A program made the translations under genes and the position numbers. Below are positions 1 through 12,388 of a stretch of DNA of 64,000 nucleotides, in pieces. Within the stretch, counting starts at the first letter, position 1, and each line of letters begins with the position of its first letter. Source of the stretch: Nymphaea colorata (lineage: Eukaryota > Streptophyta > Magnoliopsida > Nymphaeales > Nymphaeaceae); contig NC_045140.1 in assembly GCF_008831285.2 (NCBI RefSeq), positions 1,343,528-1,407,527 of the forward strand, in the 5' to 3' direction. The notes under the pieces are model-generated. The model was given only the letters and a program-made list of their open reading frames with translations, did no database searches and was not told the DNA's origin.

Positions 1-260
1 TACAAAAGAACCACCAGACTCAACAAGTACTGGGTACGGCCTTGTTTAGCTCGAATACTCTCAGCACTTGCACCAGGAGAAGCTATTTCAATGCCCATAT
101 CCATAGACTGCATATTATTGGCGAAAAGCGCCCAACTGGATGCACCAAGAGAAGCTATTTCAACGCCCATGTCCATAGACTGCGTATTATTGGTGAAATG
201 GATTATACAAGGACTATGCTATCAGTTTTGAAAAGTAAAATAAAGCATCAAACATGAGCT
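1..260 (-). other. Possible coding fragment with a 72-bp tandem repeat, unknown protein
   Basis: Two copies of a 72-bp unit lie head to tail at about 70-141 and 142-213. On the minus strand both copies read open and give a 24-residue repeat built around NNMQSMDMGIEIASPGAS and its variant NNTQSMDMGVEIASLGAS. The reading continues to the window edge with a hydrophobic end (LLSLVVLL). Differences between the copies are mostly silent or conservative (Ile/Val, Pro/Leu), which hints at past or present selection on protein. I do not recognise the family. It could be an internal exon of a minus-strand gene that continues off the left edge, with an acceptor near 217, or a decayed fragment. I see no other gene before 870. 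Confidence 0.3.
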
Positions 261-872
261 GTAATTCCCCGCATAGTAGCACAAACAAGCACTAGAAAAC
301 CTAACCTAATCTCTCAAACACTAACAGTTGGTAGTTCTTATCTGGACAACAATAATAACAAGGAAACAGATCTCCAACTAAGTGAAAAACAAAAGAACAT
401 AGCTGACCTACAACAAAAGGATTTCCTTCTGCGTAGCAAAAGAGAAAAAATTGACCCCATTGATGACACAGAGCCTACAAACTCATAAATAAGTTCCACA
501 CATCCATAATACAGAAATGAAAACAAATATGCCTTCGATCAGCTTGCACAATATTGCAGATACCACTTGGAAGGGATGTTGGGCCGCTTTGACAATTCTG
601 CACGTGATGTCCAGGCAGAACCAACAAAAATGCGTCAAGAATTAAGAAGTAAGCTGGGGCATTTCACCGAATTGCTTACTATAGTTAGATTGGATAAAGT
701 GAAAGAGAAGCCCATTAGATAAAAGATATGGAAAAAGAAAAAAAAATGTAGCAAAACTGTAACGCAAAGGCATCCCTTTCAAGTGGCATGTTTCTCTCAA
801 TGATACATCAAATAATCACAATAATACAATCTTAAGTTACATAGTTTTACAGTCAACATATAGTACAGTTCA
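261..872. other. Intergenic and probable 3' UTR of the hAT-like gene
   Basis: No coding signal is convincing on either strand. The part nearest 873 is presumably the 3' untranslated region of the minus-strand hAT-like gene. The rest is AT-rich sequence with A-rich tracts. The reading frames here are short and low-complexity. Confidence 0.4.
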
Positions 873-1906
873 TCAAAACCATGTCAATTGGCGAGGTAAA
901 TTCATATCACCCAACTCATAGTCATATGGAGGCTGGTAATATCCCTCATCCATGTCACCAGCAGGTTGCATCTCATAGGTGTCTTTCTTGTTTTCACCAT
1001 CGACATTGTTATCACCATCATCATCCTCATCATCATCACCTGAACATATGTATTCATCCTCATCATTCATATCCATCTGTGTACCAGACCCAGATCTATC
1101 AGCCATGTTGAGTACATGTGGTTGCTCATCTGGAAAAACTGAAGGATCTCGTTCAACTAGCCACTCTTCAGTTGGATCTTCATGGAAAATATAATCTAAG
1201 TTGATGGGGTTATAATATTTGGTATCCCTATCAGTATGTCTTGCATGCAACCTCAAGTTATAATGCACGTAGACCAATTTGTCCAGTTTTGTAGTAGTCA
1301 GCCTATTCCTCCTCTTAGTGTGGATCAAGTCAAGCATGCTATGGTTCCTCCTAAAGCCATATGATGAGCAGCTCTGGCTGAGTACTTTTATGGAAATATC
1401 GCGCAATTCAGGGCAGTCCATACTGTAGGTTTCCCACCAAATTGCTGAAGAAAACAACAATAACATTACTTGCATTTATCTTTGTCATAGTAATCCAAAT
1501 GTAGAAAATCATGTTACCAAAAATTTTACATAAGATGGTCAACATACCTGGATCCATCCTTTTCCTACTTCTAATAGCGAGATCACTTCCAAAATCTCCC
1601 AGGGCTTTTGAGTAACTGCTGACTGCCTAAATTAGGGAACAAGCTATGTGAAATTGTTCATTGGAATTTTGTAAAAGCAGTATTAGTTCTATCAGGTTAC
1701 CTGATTCATCGCCTCTAGTTGTGCGTCTGGATTAGGCTGCAACCTCTGAATGCACACCTGCAAACCACGTATAATCTCCGGCTGCCTTGAGAATTCTTGG
1801 TCATAGCGGATTGCAGGGTTCAAATAATATCCTACAATTTCAATGAAATTAGACAGACATATACATGCATACACCTGCTGATGCTACACACACACACATA
1901 CATACA

Positions 1907-2005
<99 letters not shown>

Positions 2006-3767
2006 GGAGACAGACATATACATATTACATATATCTTTACCAATATACATAAATAAATGAATCCTAGTAAAATTCCATAAAACTCATGTTCATACAACAT
2101 ACATATATACAGATAAACATAAATAAATAAATGAAATGCATAATAAAATTCCATCAACTGTACCTGCAACATGAAGAGGGTGGTGAAGCAGAGTTGCCCA
2201 TTTAGCATCAATAATTCTCCATATAGACATGTAGTATCTGCCTCCATTTGCATCTCTTATTGAAAGCTTTGCACGGTCAATGGCATCATATATATAGCCT
2301 ATCGTAGGCTTGTCATCAGCATTAATGAGCCTAAGAACTTTGAGAAGAGGCGAAGTACAGCAAACTGCATATTCCACTTTACTCCAAAACTTGGCATCTG
2401 CGACCAATTTTTCGACCTGTTTCCCCTCTTTTAACTTGGCAAAACTTGACCGTCCCCATTCTTCTGAAGCAAACATTTGAACCAAAGCAGATTTTGCTGC
2501 ATTTATACTCTCTAATGTCAAATAACTAGAAGAAGATCTCGTCATAGCTGGTCTAATGAGCTCTCTACCCTCCGTAAATCGTCGCATCACACTCAACACC
2601 CAAGCATGGTTGTAAATGAATCTTGTTATTTTCTTTCCTTGTTTTAAAGCATCAGAGACAGATTTCAGGGTTGAAATTTCTGTAAGTATCTGCTCTATGC
2701 AACTTGCAGCACATGGGGTCCAGAACAGGTTTCTTCTTCTTTCCATCAACATTTCCCCTGCAACTGCAAAATTAGTAGTATTTTCAGTTATAACCTGGAC
2801 AACATTTTTCTCTCCAACCTCATCAACAACGTCATTAAGCAATTCAAACAGCAATTGTGAATCATTTATCATGTGGGAAGCATCAACCGACCTCACAAAC
2901 ATGATGCCTTTGAAGCAATGAGCAAGGAAATTAAGCAGTGTTCTGCCACTATTATCTGTCCAACTATCCACCATAATTGAACATCCTGCTGTATTCCATG
3001 ACAACTTGAGCTCTGATATGGATCCCTTGACAGTATCTACCTCTTCATCTAGAAGAGGCCCACCAATCTCATATGCAGATGGAGGTTTGATTCCAGACCC
3101 ATATTGTGCAATTGTATCGAGCATAGGCTGAAAATATGGACTATTTGCTGAGTGGAAAGGAATAGCAGCATGATAAAAAAATTTTGCAATGGCTTTGCAC
3201 ACCATTTTCCTCGCATCTTTTACAGAAGGAGTTTTCTGTTTTCTCGAGGACCTCTGAACTGGTGTGTCTGAAGACACTGGTCCGGCCAGCATTGGACGTG
3301 AAGAGGAACCCACTGTTGGCCGTTTACGCAATGCAACTAAATTTGAAGCCCCATCATCACCTTTTACCACTTTCCCATGCTCTGCTTTAACCGTAACATC
3401 ATCTTCAAAAATAGCGGCATCTTGCTGTCCACAGACTTCCATCCCTGTGTCATCACCATCATCTTTCAAAACAATGTCCAGGTTACCATTATCTATAGTA
3501 TTGTCCAATGAGTCTTGCTTTCTCTGTCTCTCTAACTTTTTTCCAGCTATGTATTCTCTCATTTCCCTGCTGACTGCAGCAGGGACCTTTGTGCATCCTT
3601 TACATTCACCTTTGAGTTTTGCAATATGCTGCTTAAATCTACTTATCCCACCATGTATTTCTCGTTGACAAAAATTGCAACGTACAAATGTCCTATCAGT
3701 CTCGGAGATTCTTGAACAATATTGCCAACCAAGATCCTTTTGTCGTGCCATCTCGAATCCAGTTTGT
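873..3767 (-). CDS. BED zinc-finger hAT-transposase-like protein, probably domesticated (4 coding exons)
   Basis: The coding exons are 3751-2164, 1831-1701, 1626-1548 and 1444-873. All junctions are GT/AG and keep phase, giving 789 residues. A 5' UTR acceptor AG at 3769-3768 makes 3767-3752 a leader segment. The protein has a BED-type zinc finger at residues about 8-55 (Cys25, Cys28, His41, then a Cys), a DUF659/RNase-H-like hAT core at about 195-360, and a C-terminal hAT dimerisation-type segment after residue 600 followed by a very acidic Asp/Glu tail. It belongs to the plant 'hAT transposon superfamily protein' group, whose best-known members are DNA-binding proteins derived from transposases. 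The first catalytic Asp is kept (D262 in MVDSW), but the usual TDN reads TEN (E323) and the usual CAAHC reads CAASC (S350). I see no terminal inverted repeats around it. The frame is intact and spliced, so I call it a host gene rather than an active element. The introns carry CATA and TA microsatellites. Confidence 0.85.
1893..2006. repeat. CATA/TA compound microsatellite in intron 1 of the hAT-like gene
   Basis: A run of CA dinucleotides passes into CATA tetranucleotides and then into two TA tracts broken by TAATA. It lies wholly in the intron between coding exons 1 and 2, so it should not alter the protein. The length is likely to vary between individuals. Confidence 0.9.
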
Positions 3768-4260
3768 CTATAAGGGAAAGGATAATAAATGAACCAAAAT
3801 TAATACAAGCCAGAACAATTTGAACAGCAACTCAAAATACAAGCTTGCATTAAGACCTACCCAACCTTATTGTTTTAAGTATCTCCACCAAAGCCTTCTA
3901 TGCAGCTACTTCCTTTCTGATGTCAAGCTGTTAAAAACTTTAAATAAGAAAAGAAAACAAGCAAAATGAACATATGACCTTATTGTGAAATTATACATAT
4001 ATGGCAAAATCTAGCATCCTAACTTGCAACTCCATAGCTTAGAAAACCTTCTAACACCACCATGCTTAGTGCAAAGTGCAAACAGTTTAGTATGAAATAA
4101 CAAAGCGTCACATTGTCCTTTAAATTAAAGATAAGCAAGAATGACACTTTCAACCAAATCTTTATGTTGACAATCACTTTTCAATACTTATTTATTTATG
4201 TTGTTTAATATTTCAGATATCTCCCTCACAATTAAAGTGTTTTCAAACAATTGAACACGA
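3768..4260. other. Upstream intron or intergenic sequence of the hAT-like gene
   Basis: This is AT-rich sequence with no coding signal. Because a splice acceptor sits just upstream of the hAT-like start codon, it may be a 5' UTR intron of that minus-strand gene. Confidence 0.35.
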
Positions 4261-4278
4261 AGCCACCAAAATTATGAA

Positions 4279-4816
4279 GTGTTCAAAGCTTGCCATAATG
4301 AAATCATTGAAAAGGAAAATGAGAGAGTGAGCAATGACATTCAAGAAAATATGCCCTTATTAAAGACAATTGCTTCTTCTTTTGGTGCTAATGAGATGTT
4401 GGAGAGTTTTTCTCAATTTCTTTCATGTCCAGAAAAAAAATTTGTAAGCTATGAAGGCCATAATCTGCTAGTGGACTTTAAAATGTGCAGACCTGCATAC
4501 ATGCCAAACAGTTCTGGCAACTGCTTCTCAGATCTAATCAAGATACTTAGACACTTGAAACAACAGTGGCTCAATTAGCTTAACTAATGCATTAAGATAC
4601 TCTTGGCTATAACAGATATGCATAAAGCTCTGCAAGTATACTATATGGATAGGTGGAGTTATTCTGGTTCAACATGGAATTTCCAACTGGGTGTACAAGA
4701 AGATCAGAGATGGAGTTCTTCTGAAGCTTCAACAACCATTTTAGAATTGTACTTTTACACAAAAAAATACCGATTTCAGCATGGTCCTCATAAGGACCCA
4801 AGCAAACTGGCAATAA

Positions 4817-4851
<35 letters not shown>

Positions 4852-4860
4852 AAGCAAAGT
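4279..4860 (+). pseudogene. Unrecognised coding-like fragment, probably a decayed gene piece
   Basis: A 99-residue open frame at 4279-4578 has ordinary amino-acid composition and an ordered look, with stretches such as MLESFSQFLSCPEKKFVSY and LLVDFKMCRPAYMPNSSGN. A second open stretch follows at 4603-4846 in a different context and runs into a GT microsatellite. I cannot assign a family. It has no clear promoter, and the frame ends in a stop with no good splice donor. A remnant of a processed or exon-captured gene is most likely, and it lies antisense to a possible 5' intron of the hAT-like gene. It could also be chance. Confidence 0.3.
4817..4848. repeat. GT dinucleotide microsatellite
   Basis: About sixteen TG units in tandem, nearly uninterrupted. 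Confidence 0.9.
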
Positions 4861-6180
4861 TGAAACCTTGAAGTGTTTCAATTAGAAGATGTGTGTTGAC
4901 TCTTTTTGACATTAGGATGGGAGAAAATGTGCATCTGTACAGAAGAGTTGGCTGATGAGACTAGATTGTACTAAATAACTACTTTTCCAACTATAGAACC
5001 TTAATTGTCAAAAACAACAGAGCCTTTGGCAAGAAATAGCTTAAAATGTTAACCTTTTATCTGTTCTTGAATATATCACCTATTAAGTTGTTAAGGTTTA
5101 CAATTTATCATTCCACAGTTATTTTCAAAACCTATGTAGGTTCGGGCTATCATTAAGATATAAGCCTAGAAAAGTGTTTCATACCTCTTACTAGCATCAC
5201 GTATGTCACACTACAATCCTAAAAGAAATCTGACATTATTAATAGCCACAAATAATTTGCATGCCAATGTAAACAAGAAAATTGATCTGTCAGTCAGATA
5301 ACAAGAACGGTATCACATAAGCCTGATTTACAGGGCTCGAATTAGAGACTCGGAAAGCAAAAAATGAGAAAATCTCTTCCACACAGACCTATAACACATG
5401 AAAAGTACATTTAAGCTGCTAAGTTAAGTTGTCCATACAGTAACCAATCGGTAGAAGTTAGGTCACCGATGGAAGACAAAAGATCCATGGTAATATTCTA
5501 ACAATGACTACATAAAAACGTAAAAGATAATCTTGTAGTTCACAATGACAGGCCACATCAAATCCGCTTCTCTACCAGGATCAACTCCTAAAAAGGTCTG
5601 TTGTCAACAAATAGCTGCCTAAACCTACTCTCATGTTTACTAGCAACACTGGCATTAATACCACGCCAGATCTCTTAAAAGCTGGCAACATTTAAGTCTC
5701 TCAAACTAAACTAACCACGTTAGAAGTGAAAAGCTCCCTAAAGACACCACAGTACAGCTTCTTGCTTTACACCTGTTGATAAACTCATCAGAGAAATAAA
5801 ACGTCAGTATTCTACTCTCAGCACGATGAGTAGCCTTATTCATCCATAAGGTTCAAGACAAACTAAGGGAACCACAACCCCAATGTACACGGATCTGAGA
5901 TAAAAACCATCTAAGCGCTACGAAACCAAGAGTGCCGTCAATTTCAGAGAATCGAAAACCAGAACCATCCGCGCATCCAAAAACAAAAAAACTACTAGTT
6001 TCTACAATACGGTCACACCGAAAAACCTACTAAAAATGGAAAACTCGCAATACGGTTTTCTGGGCAGACCGAGATCGAAAAAAAAAACCTAATCAAACAG
6101 CAGAAATCTGCATTTTCTGAGATGAAAAGGAAGACGTTCCTCAGAAGAACGAAACAGCAAAAGACGAAACCGAACCCTAG
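4861..6180. other. Non-coding stretch upstream of the hAT-like gene
   Basis: I find no gene, tandem repeat or element termini here. The minus-strand reading frame at 6013-6345 is low-complexity and phenylalanine-rich in its second half, so I do not call it a gene. Confidence 0.4.
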
Positions 6181-6350
6181 ACAGATGAAGGTTCCGCCTT
6201 GGGGATTTTGGAATTGAGGCGATCGAGGATCCAACTGGAAGAGGCCGACCTCCTCACCCCCAGACCCTGCGCCTCCATTGACGAATCGCCTCCACACCTG
6301 CTCCAGCGACCCCTCAAAACCGATACATCGGCGTCCCCAAGTCAACTCAC
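6180..6350 (-). promoter_or_regulatory. Possible first (untranslated) exon and promoter side of the hAT-like gene
   Basis: This short island is clearly richer in G+C and CpG than its surroundings. Read on the minus strand, it contains the CTAGGGTTCGG-type leader sequence common in plant 5' UTRs. It lies upstream of the hAT-like coding region, whose start codon follows an intron acceptor, so a distant untranslated exon is expected somewhere here. This is inference only, since I can see no unambiguous TATA box. Confidence 0.25.
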
Positions 6351-7289
6351 CCGATATATCAAATTTTACGGTTTACCCTTTTTTTATATTTTTTTTCTCC
6401 CTTTAAATATATTTGTTGAAGCACCATTACCTAGCCGTTGATCATTGCGGTTCTTCTCTTTTTAATTCAACTTCACCACTGCAGAAAAAAAAAAAAAACT
6501 TTATTTTGTTTCTTTTTATTTTATTTAATAGAATATTTCTTGTGACTGAGACGCGTCGGAGATACGGCCTGGTCGACGCCGGGTTCCGTTAAATTTGATA
6601 TAGAACGTTTGGTTCCGGTACTGCTGCAGCCCGTAACACTTTCCAGTCTGTTCCTCTGGCGGCACTGTGTTTCCAAAAACTGTAGGTGGATATAATTCTC
6701 CTAATAATAATAATAGTCTACTACCATTACTATAAGAAAATGATAAGAATAAAATAAGACTTTTAAGTTTTTTTTGCTGATCCAACTTGCAATTAAACAA
6801 TCCTCTAACATCAAAAACCGGCTTAAGTTGAAAAGAAATGTTAGAATGAAATGGGTAATGAATGTTTGAGATTTCACCATCAATTTGCTAATGAATCTGA
6901 TTCAAAGATTAGAATATATTAATGAAATCTAGCGTTTTATAGATTTTTGGAACAGTAAAAAGTTGTTACTATTGCTAAACCGTCCACTTAGTGAGGTTAG
7001 TCCCATTTAGAGGATGATTTTTCCTTACATTTCTTTTTTGTGGGGAGCTCTCCATTCGGTTTTTCTTTCTATTAAGACAAACTTTTAATCTTTTTTTAAT
7101 CTTTTGAAGCTCATAATATGCTTCCTATGAGACATATAACCTAGTTAGACTCAAAGATGGTAAAGAATACGTGAAGAAAAGAAGTGGATTTGAGAAAGAT
7201 CTGAGGCTGATCTATGATTCTCAGTTTATAGCTATTGATTTGAGGTAGGATGGGAGAGGAGATGTGACCTTAATTATGTGGATCGCAGA
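6351..7289. other. Intergenic sequence without recognised features
   Basis: AT-rich sequence with poly-A and poly-T tracts. I see no coding signal and no clear repeat termini. Confidence 0.4.
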
Positions 7290-7633
7290 TTAAGGCTGGG
7301 CATCAAGTCGGGCCGCCGCCAGGTACCATGTACCCGGCCCGACTCGGGCCTGGTCAGGGCCCAAGAAAAAGGGACTTGGGCTGACCCGATAAATTCTTGA
7401 TAATTTATCGGGCCGGCTTGGCTGGGTCCGATAATTAGTTTTTTTTTAACTTTTTATTAATTTATATATATTTATAATATTTTTTAACAATTAATTATAT
7501 TTATATATTATTTTATATTTAAAATATATTTTTAAATTTGGTCGGGCAGGCCTATGGTTCTTCGAGTCTGGCCAGGCCTGGTTTTTGGATGTGGGGCCAG
7601 CCCGGGCCCGACTCAGCCTAATGCCCAGGCTTA
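7290..7633. mobile_element. MITE-like element with GGGC-rich inverted ends
   Basis: The ends are imperfect inverted repeats. The left end reads GGCTGGGCATCAAGTCGGGC. The right end, complemented, reads GCCTGGGCATTAGGCTGAGT and then the same CGGGCC block. The middle is almost pure A+T (about 7440-7530), while the flanking arms are full of GGCCCGACTCGGG-type blocks. TTA stands immediately outside both ends (7290-7292 and 7631-7633), which would fit the 3-bp target duplication of PIF/Harbinger-type elements. No coding capacity. A hairpin-like repeat of another class is possible. Confidence 0.5.
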
Positions 7634-8520
7634 TCACATATTATCAATTATCTCAAATCACCTCTAGTATCAAATCTAAATCCATCAAATGCCCCCTAAA
7701 TATAAAAAGGGGGAAGGAGTGGCATAAATTCAGGCATATTTTTCCTATACTAATTGGACTCGATTGGACGGTATGAAATCAAATTCATCTTCAAGCTTCT
7801 TGGCTTCAACTAGGGATATTTGCATGTACTCAATTCATGTCCTCTTGAATCGGATTCAATTATGAGGCTTGGCACCAAATATAAATTCAATCAGGAATTA
7901 GATTTGATTTTGTTATCAAAGTTAGCTAAACAATACAAATTTAGATCTAGAACAGTAGTGAGACATATCCGATCCATTCACATTCAAGCCAGATGAGAAT
8001 ATCACAATTACAAGTGGCTCCACATCCATATTGTTTAGACACCTGCTTCTTAATTACCACATTTACCTTTCATCAATACTTTGTTTTAAGAGCGTCTCAA
8101 AATCATTTCAGGTTCATTTGTAGGGTCATGGTGCATTTTAATCCAAAAGAAATATTCATCGTTGCTACTTATGGACTCATGAAAAATGATTCACTCTATG
8201 TCTTTGGGTTAGAGTGCAAGTGTCCTACATATAAGTTGTAAATCTTCAATCAAATAATTTTTTGAATTCTCACAAAATATCTTATCTAAACTAGGAGAAG
8301 CATGAAAAACCTTTGTTAACTGTAGGGAAAATTCACCATAGGTAGCATAATAAGCATTTAGTTGGCCCACCAAGTGAATATCATAACTTTATAAGGAATA
8401 TAAATACGTATTAGGATAATTTTAATTTTTTCAAATTATTTTAGTAGAACTCTATTATGCCAGTAGAAAAAGAATTGAACCAAACCAACTTGTTAAGGAC
8501 TTATGTATTCTTTTATATAA
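7634..8520. other. Intergenic sequence without recognised features
   Basis: I see no gene. The open frame at 7993-8241 has no start context, codon bias or recognisable domain. Confidence 0.4.
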
Positions 8521-8906
8521 GGATGTCAATATATCCAATTTGACAGTTCCAAAAAAATTGGATATGAAAAAAAAATATCCAATTAAAAAATCAAATTGGA
8601 TCTGGATTTATAAAATGACATCTGATCGTATTCAGATTCATATATACATAAATCTCCCAATGGATCCAGTAAGATTTAGTTTTAAATAAATATCTTATAT
8701 CTAATGCTCTAACAGATTGGAAATCAGCCAAATTAGGTTAAACATTTGGATTCGGATTGGATTCATAATGTGAAATCAACTTTCAGATTTGAATATGATT
8801 TTTCTTTGTCTGCATTCAAATCTAAATTTAAATTTGAATATGTGAATATATAGAAAAGATGATGTGATTAAAGGTATATCTTATTGGAGTTCAATCTATT
8901 GACACA
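8521..8906. mobile_element. Copy of a roughly 400-bp AT-rich MITE-like family (GATGTCAAT ends)
   Basis: The element starts with GGATGTCAATATATCC and ends with the related inverted motif around TCTATTGACAC. Internally it shares a long series of ATCTGGATT, TTTAAATAAATATC and TTTGAATATGTGAATATAT motifs with the copies at 36301-36706 and 47650-48067. It has no open frame. The shared length, shared order of motifs and inverted ends mark it as one family member. Confidence 0.55.
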
Positions 8907-9552
8907 ATGACATTCCTATTTTTGTATTTGTTTATTCTATTCAATAAATAAAGGTAGAGAGCCATTCTCTTTCATATCCATGAAACAACTCTTGAAAATT
9001 CTCTTCCCTTTTGGAAGGTACAGAAGCAAAACGATCAACCTATTGATATTAGAAAACGCAAAAGAATCCTCCATGGTGTCATTTCAGGGTTCCATGAAAT
9101 TCAGAGGCACATGCAAATGCCCCATAAAATAGATAAAATAGTTGTTGGTTAATATATTATTATCAATATATTATTTAAAAAATAATAATTTTATTTTAGT
9201 CTGACTTAGTCAAATAATTTCGGTCAATGAGTCAAAGAACAGGACCTTCCTCTGTATAATGTGCATCAAGTCCTCAATTTCTCGTCGAGTTTGGTGGTTT
9301 AATATACCGAGCTCGAACTCGAAGTGAACTAAAATAGGTCATTAAAATTGATACCAATCTCAAGCCCCAACGCTAACGTACGATTCTCATCGAACCTCAT
9401 CCTCTGATCTCATACGTGAGCACTATGATAACGCTTGTTTGATGGCCACTTTAGATTCACAAGGGCCAAAGGTTTTGAATCTTTTGGTCATGATGTATTA
9501 CTTTTCTGAACTGCAAACAGTAGCTTGAGTTCAAAAGTATATCATAAATCTG
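8907..9552. other. Intergenic sequence without recognised features
   Basis: Nothing here is supportable as a gene or an element. It precedes a possible LTR. Confidence 0.35.
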
Positions 9553-9937
9553 TAAGGATCATTTGGTGGACCGACATATGTCAATCAAAAATTTCAAACA
9601 TTATGGTTGTCTTATTAAGTGATTGCGTTTGGGGATATTACGTCATTGTATATGGTATGAAACATTTTATAATATATAGATACATGTACGCAATTACAGA
9701 CTCTTTGATGGGCTGAATCCGTAATTGCTATTGGTATAAAAGGGTAGTGGTTCTTAGGGTCGTGCAACGGTTACTTGAAACATTATTTCTAGGGTTGTCT
9801 CTTTCTTATCTGAGAGAGACCGCACGTGCACCGCATAGACCCTGGAAGATCCTACTGCGATCTACCGTCTGTGCCATTCAGATGGATTTAGGTACACTTC
9901 TGCTATAGTTAAAGTTTCAATTCAATGATTTAACATG
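9553..9937 (+). mobile_element. Possible LTR fragment (solo or 5' LTR) of a copia-type element
   Basis: The segment begins TGTAAGGATC. It contains a strong TATA box (TATAAAAGGG at about 9736) followed by a leader-like stretch, and it ends with GATTTAACA, a form often seen at the 3' end of Ty1/copia LTRs. The sequence after it does not match a convincing tRNA primer-binding site, and I find no partner LTR or matching 5-bp target duplication. It could instead be an orphan promoter region. Confidence 0.3.
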
Positions 9938-10254
9938 AACATGATCCTATTTTAAGACATATTGGTTTTTTTGTGTATGCATGAAGAAATCTCCCCATCA
10001 AAATCTGCCAGCTTCCTATGTAGTTCTCAATTCCATGCAAGAAGTCGACCCCTTCCCCTAACTGATTTCAGGTATACAGATTTCACCTATTCTGAGATAT
10101 GAAATCCATCATCAGTTAAGCGTCAAATTTGCTAGAGATTTAAAGCAAATGAACACAGCTTAAAGCAGCATTGCATCAACCCGTGCCTTGCAAGCATCTA
10201 GGCATATAGCTTGATCATGCAATGCATGTACATGCACGTACGCATGCACAACGA
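9938..10254. other. Intergenic sequence without recognised features
   Basis: No coding signal or repeat structure is visible. Confidence 0.35.
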
Positions 10255-10642
10255 GCCAACTCAACTCGGGTTTGACTTGAACTCGCTCGAAAAATTTGAT
10301 TCATTTATAAACGAATCAAGTTCGAGTTTACAAAGATACTCGAAACTATAAACGGGTCGAGTTCGAGGTTCAGGAACTCGACTTGTTTATACTCAATTCG
10401 ACTCGCATATTGCCAAAACTGGTTCACCGAATCACCTGTTTTAACTTTTAGGGCCAAAACAAATTTTCACAAGTTACGCGAGTTAATGCTTACACAAGTT
10501 AACACTAAACGAGTTAAATGGGTTAAACAAATCTAACTCGAACTCGATTTTGTGTAATCGAGTCGAGCTCAAGCTTGGTATAAAGCTCGAACTTGAATTT
10601 TTTGAGCGAGTCGAGCTCGAGCTAGTGTGCAGCCCTACGTAC
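10255..10642. repeat. Dispersed repeat rich in CTCGAGCTCG/AACTCGA motifs, with inverted ends
   Basis: Both ends carry the same motif set in opposite orientation (CAACTCAACTCGGGTTTGAC on the left, GAGCGAGTCGAGCTCGAGC on the right). The body contains alternating TTCGAGTTT and AACTCGA blocks and an AT-rich centre with repeated GAGTTAA. Related shorter copies occur at about 28765-28922 and 32505-32682. It is non-coding and looks like a decayed MITE or foldback family. Confidence 0.5.
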
Positions 10643-12387
10643 ACGTGCTAGGCATCGCCAAATTCAACCTTCCATCCAGCCAGCACTTACGGCCCGGAAG
10701 ATCATGCAAGTTGAGCATTTTAAAAAAATCACTCTACCAAAAAACATTCTCATAATTTGCTGGTCGAGTTTTTTCTTCCATAAAATCAGTTCACGTTGAA
10801 TTACTCGACATCTCATCTTTTAGCGTTGCGCCACACTGAGCCGCATCGGTTGCCCTTCCTTACGAGACTTTGAATTGTCGGGGAAAAGGGAAAAAGAGAT
10901 GAGGGAGAAGAATTTTTTGAGGAAGCTTTCCTTGATCTTTCACTTTCATGATCATCAATCGTCAACACTTAACTTAATGCATCCCAGAGACCGATAAAAT
11001 TGGATCTTCTCTATCCCTCGCCTGAAGTGACCGCAAGTTTTGGCCATTGCGGTTTCAAAATTCAGTTTCTCCATCGATTCCTTTCCAGTGGATCTGCCTG
11101 CGCAAGAAACCAAAAGCAAAAGGCACACGATGTGGATGGTTGAATGACCCAACTTGTTTGCACATCACATGGAGATGTAAAAGGGCAAATTGCTTGTGGG
11201 GAAGCACGAAATGACGCTTCTGTAGTGCGTTTGTCGCCACGGCCATGGATGAGTTTATTTGGACCCAAAAGGCGAAGACGTTATTGTCAAATCAAGCAGT
11301 CACTATATCAATTCTGTTGGCCTGATACAGTGTATAGTCGTCGATCCCCAATGGTGGAGCTAACGATTAATATTTCAATATCTTATTAGCGACAACCAAC
11401 ATGTAAATAATTAAATAATCAGGAAGTATTGATATGGAAGTAGGTTGATGTAGCTACAAGTTTTCAGGTGAGCGAGAGGTTTTTATTGATCGTCGATAGA
11501 AAGTCGAAGTCCTCACTCAACCCATCGTCTCTTTAGGATGTATGGTTTGCTTTTGATGTTTCAACGTATGACTTCCACTATGCTTCAGCTTACATATCAC
11601 TTTTTCTGTTTCACAGGAAATGAAATACAAAGACTAGCCACCTACTAGCCAGTATCATATCCATTGCACCAACCCCTTGTGAACTGTGTAGCTTCAAGTT
11701 TAAGTTTATGTTTTTATGAGCAAGGATTTGGTTCCCTATAAATTACAGAAAAATTGTTTAATTATATTGTAGAGATCATGTTTTATGTTCTTTATAAGTT
11801 TCCAATGTAAATAAAAGCAAGTCGAACTCGGATTACGTTGAATTTATAAGTTTAAAGTTCTAGCCCTTTGTTTTTACAAAAGTCTATCTATTTTTTTGAT
11901 ATGGTGATTACTCATGTTGGTATGGTGAACACTAATAACATTTTTTTGTACAGTGAGTATTAATAGCATACAATTGCATCAACTTAAACCCGTTTAACTA
12001 TTTAGTTTTTTTTTTAAGAAATGAGCGGAGAGTTTATTTCCATTTTAATAATATTGCACCCGGTTTAAACCCTAAGTTTACTCGTGATCAAAGTTTGTCC
12101 TTGTATGTGTCTTAAATAGCTTTCATCGTGGATTCCTCATCGTTCCATGCGGTGGCATAGCCACGTGTGAGCTTGTGGGAAATTGCCTATACGATCCCAT
12201 AAAATTCATATATTTACATATTGGTTGGCTCCAATAATAGTGCCACCCAATCATGCACTTATTTACATATGGTACATGGTGTCCTTCGATTTTTTTAATT
12301 ATCATTTGAATGGTCTATCATTTTTCGAATTAGTCCCTCACCCAAAAAAAAATTATGTCACTCCATCATTGACACCAAGAGGCACCA

Positions 12388-12388
<1 letters not shown>
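10643..12388. other. Intergenic sequence without recognised genes
   Basis: The reading frames around 10955-11389 overlap on both strands, are short and lack recognisable domains. No tandem repeats or element termini were found. Confidence 0.4.

Noticed and set aside
1865-2253. Frames of 63-134 residues across the CATA/TA repeat
   Set aside because: They are created by the microsatellite inside the hAT-like intron and overlap the real coding exon in the wrong frame or without a splice-compatible end.
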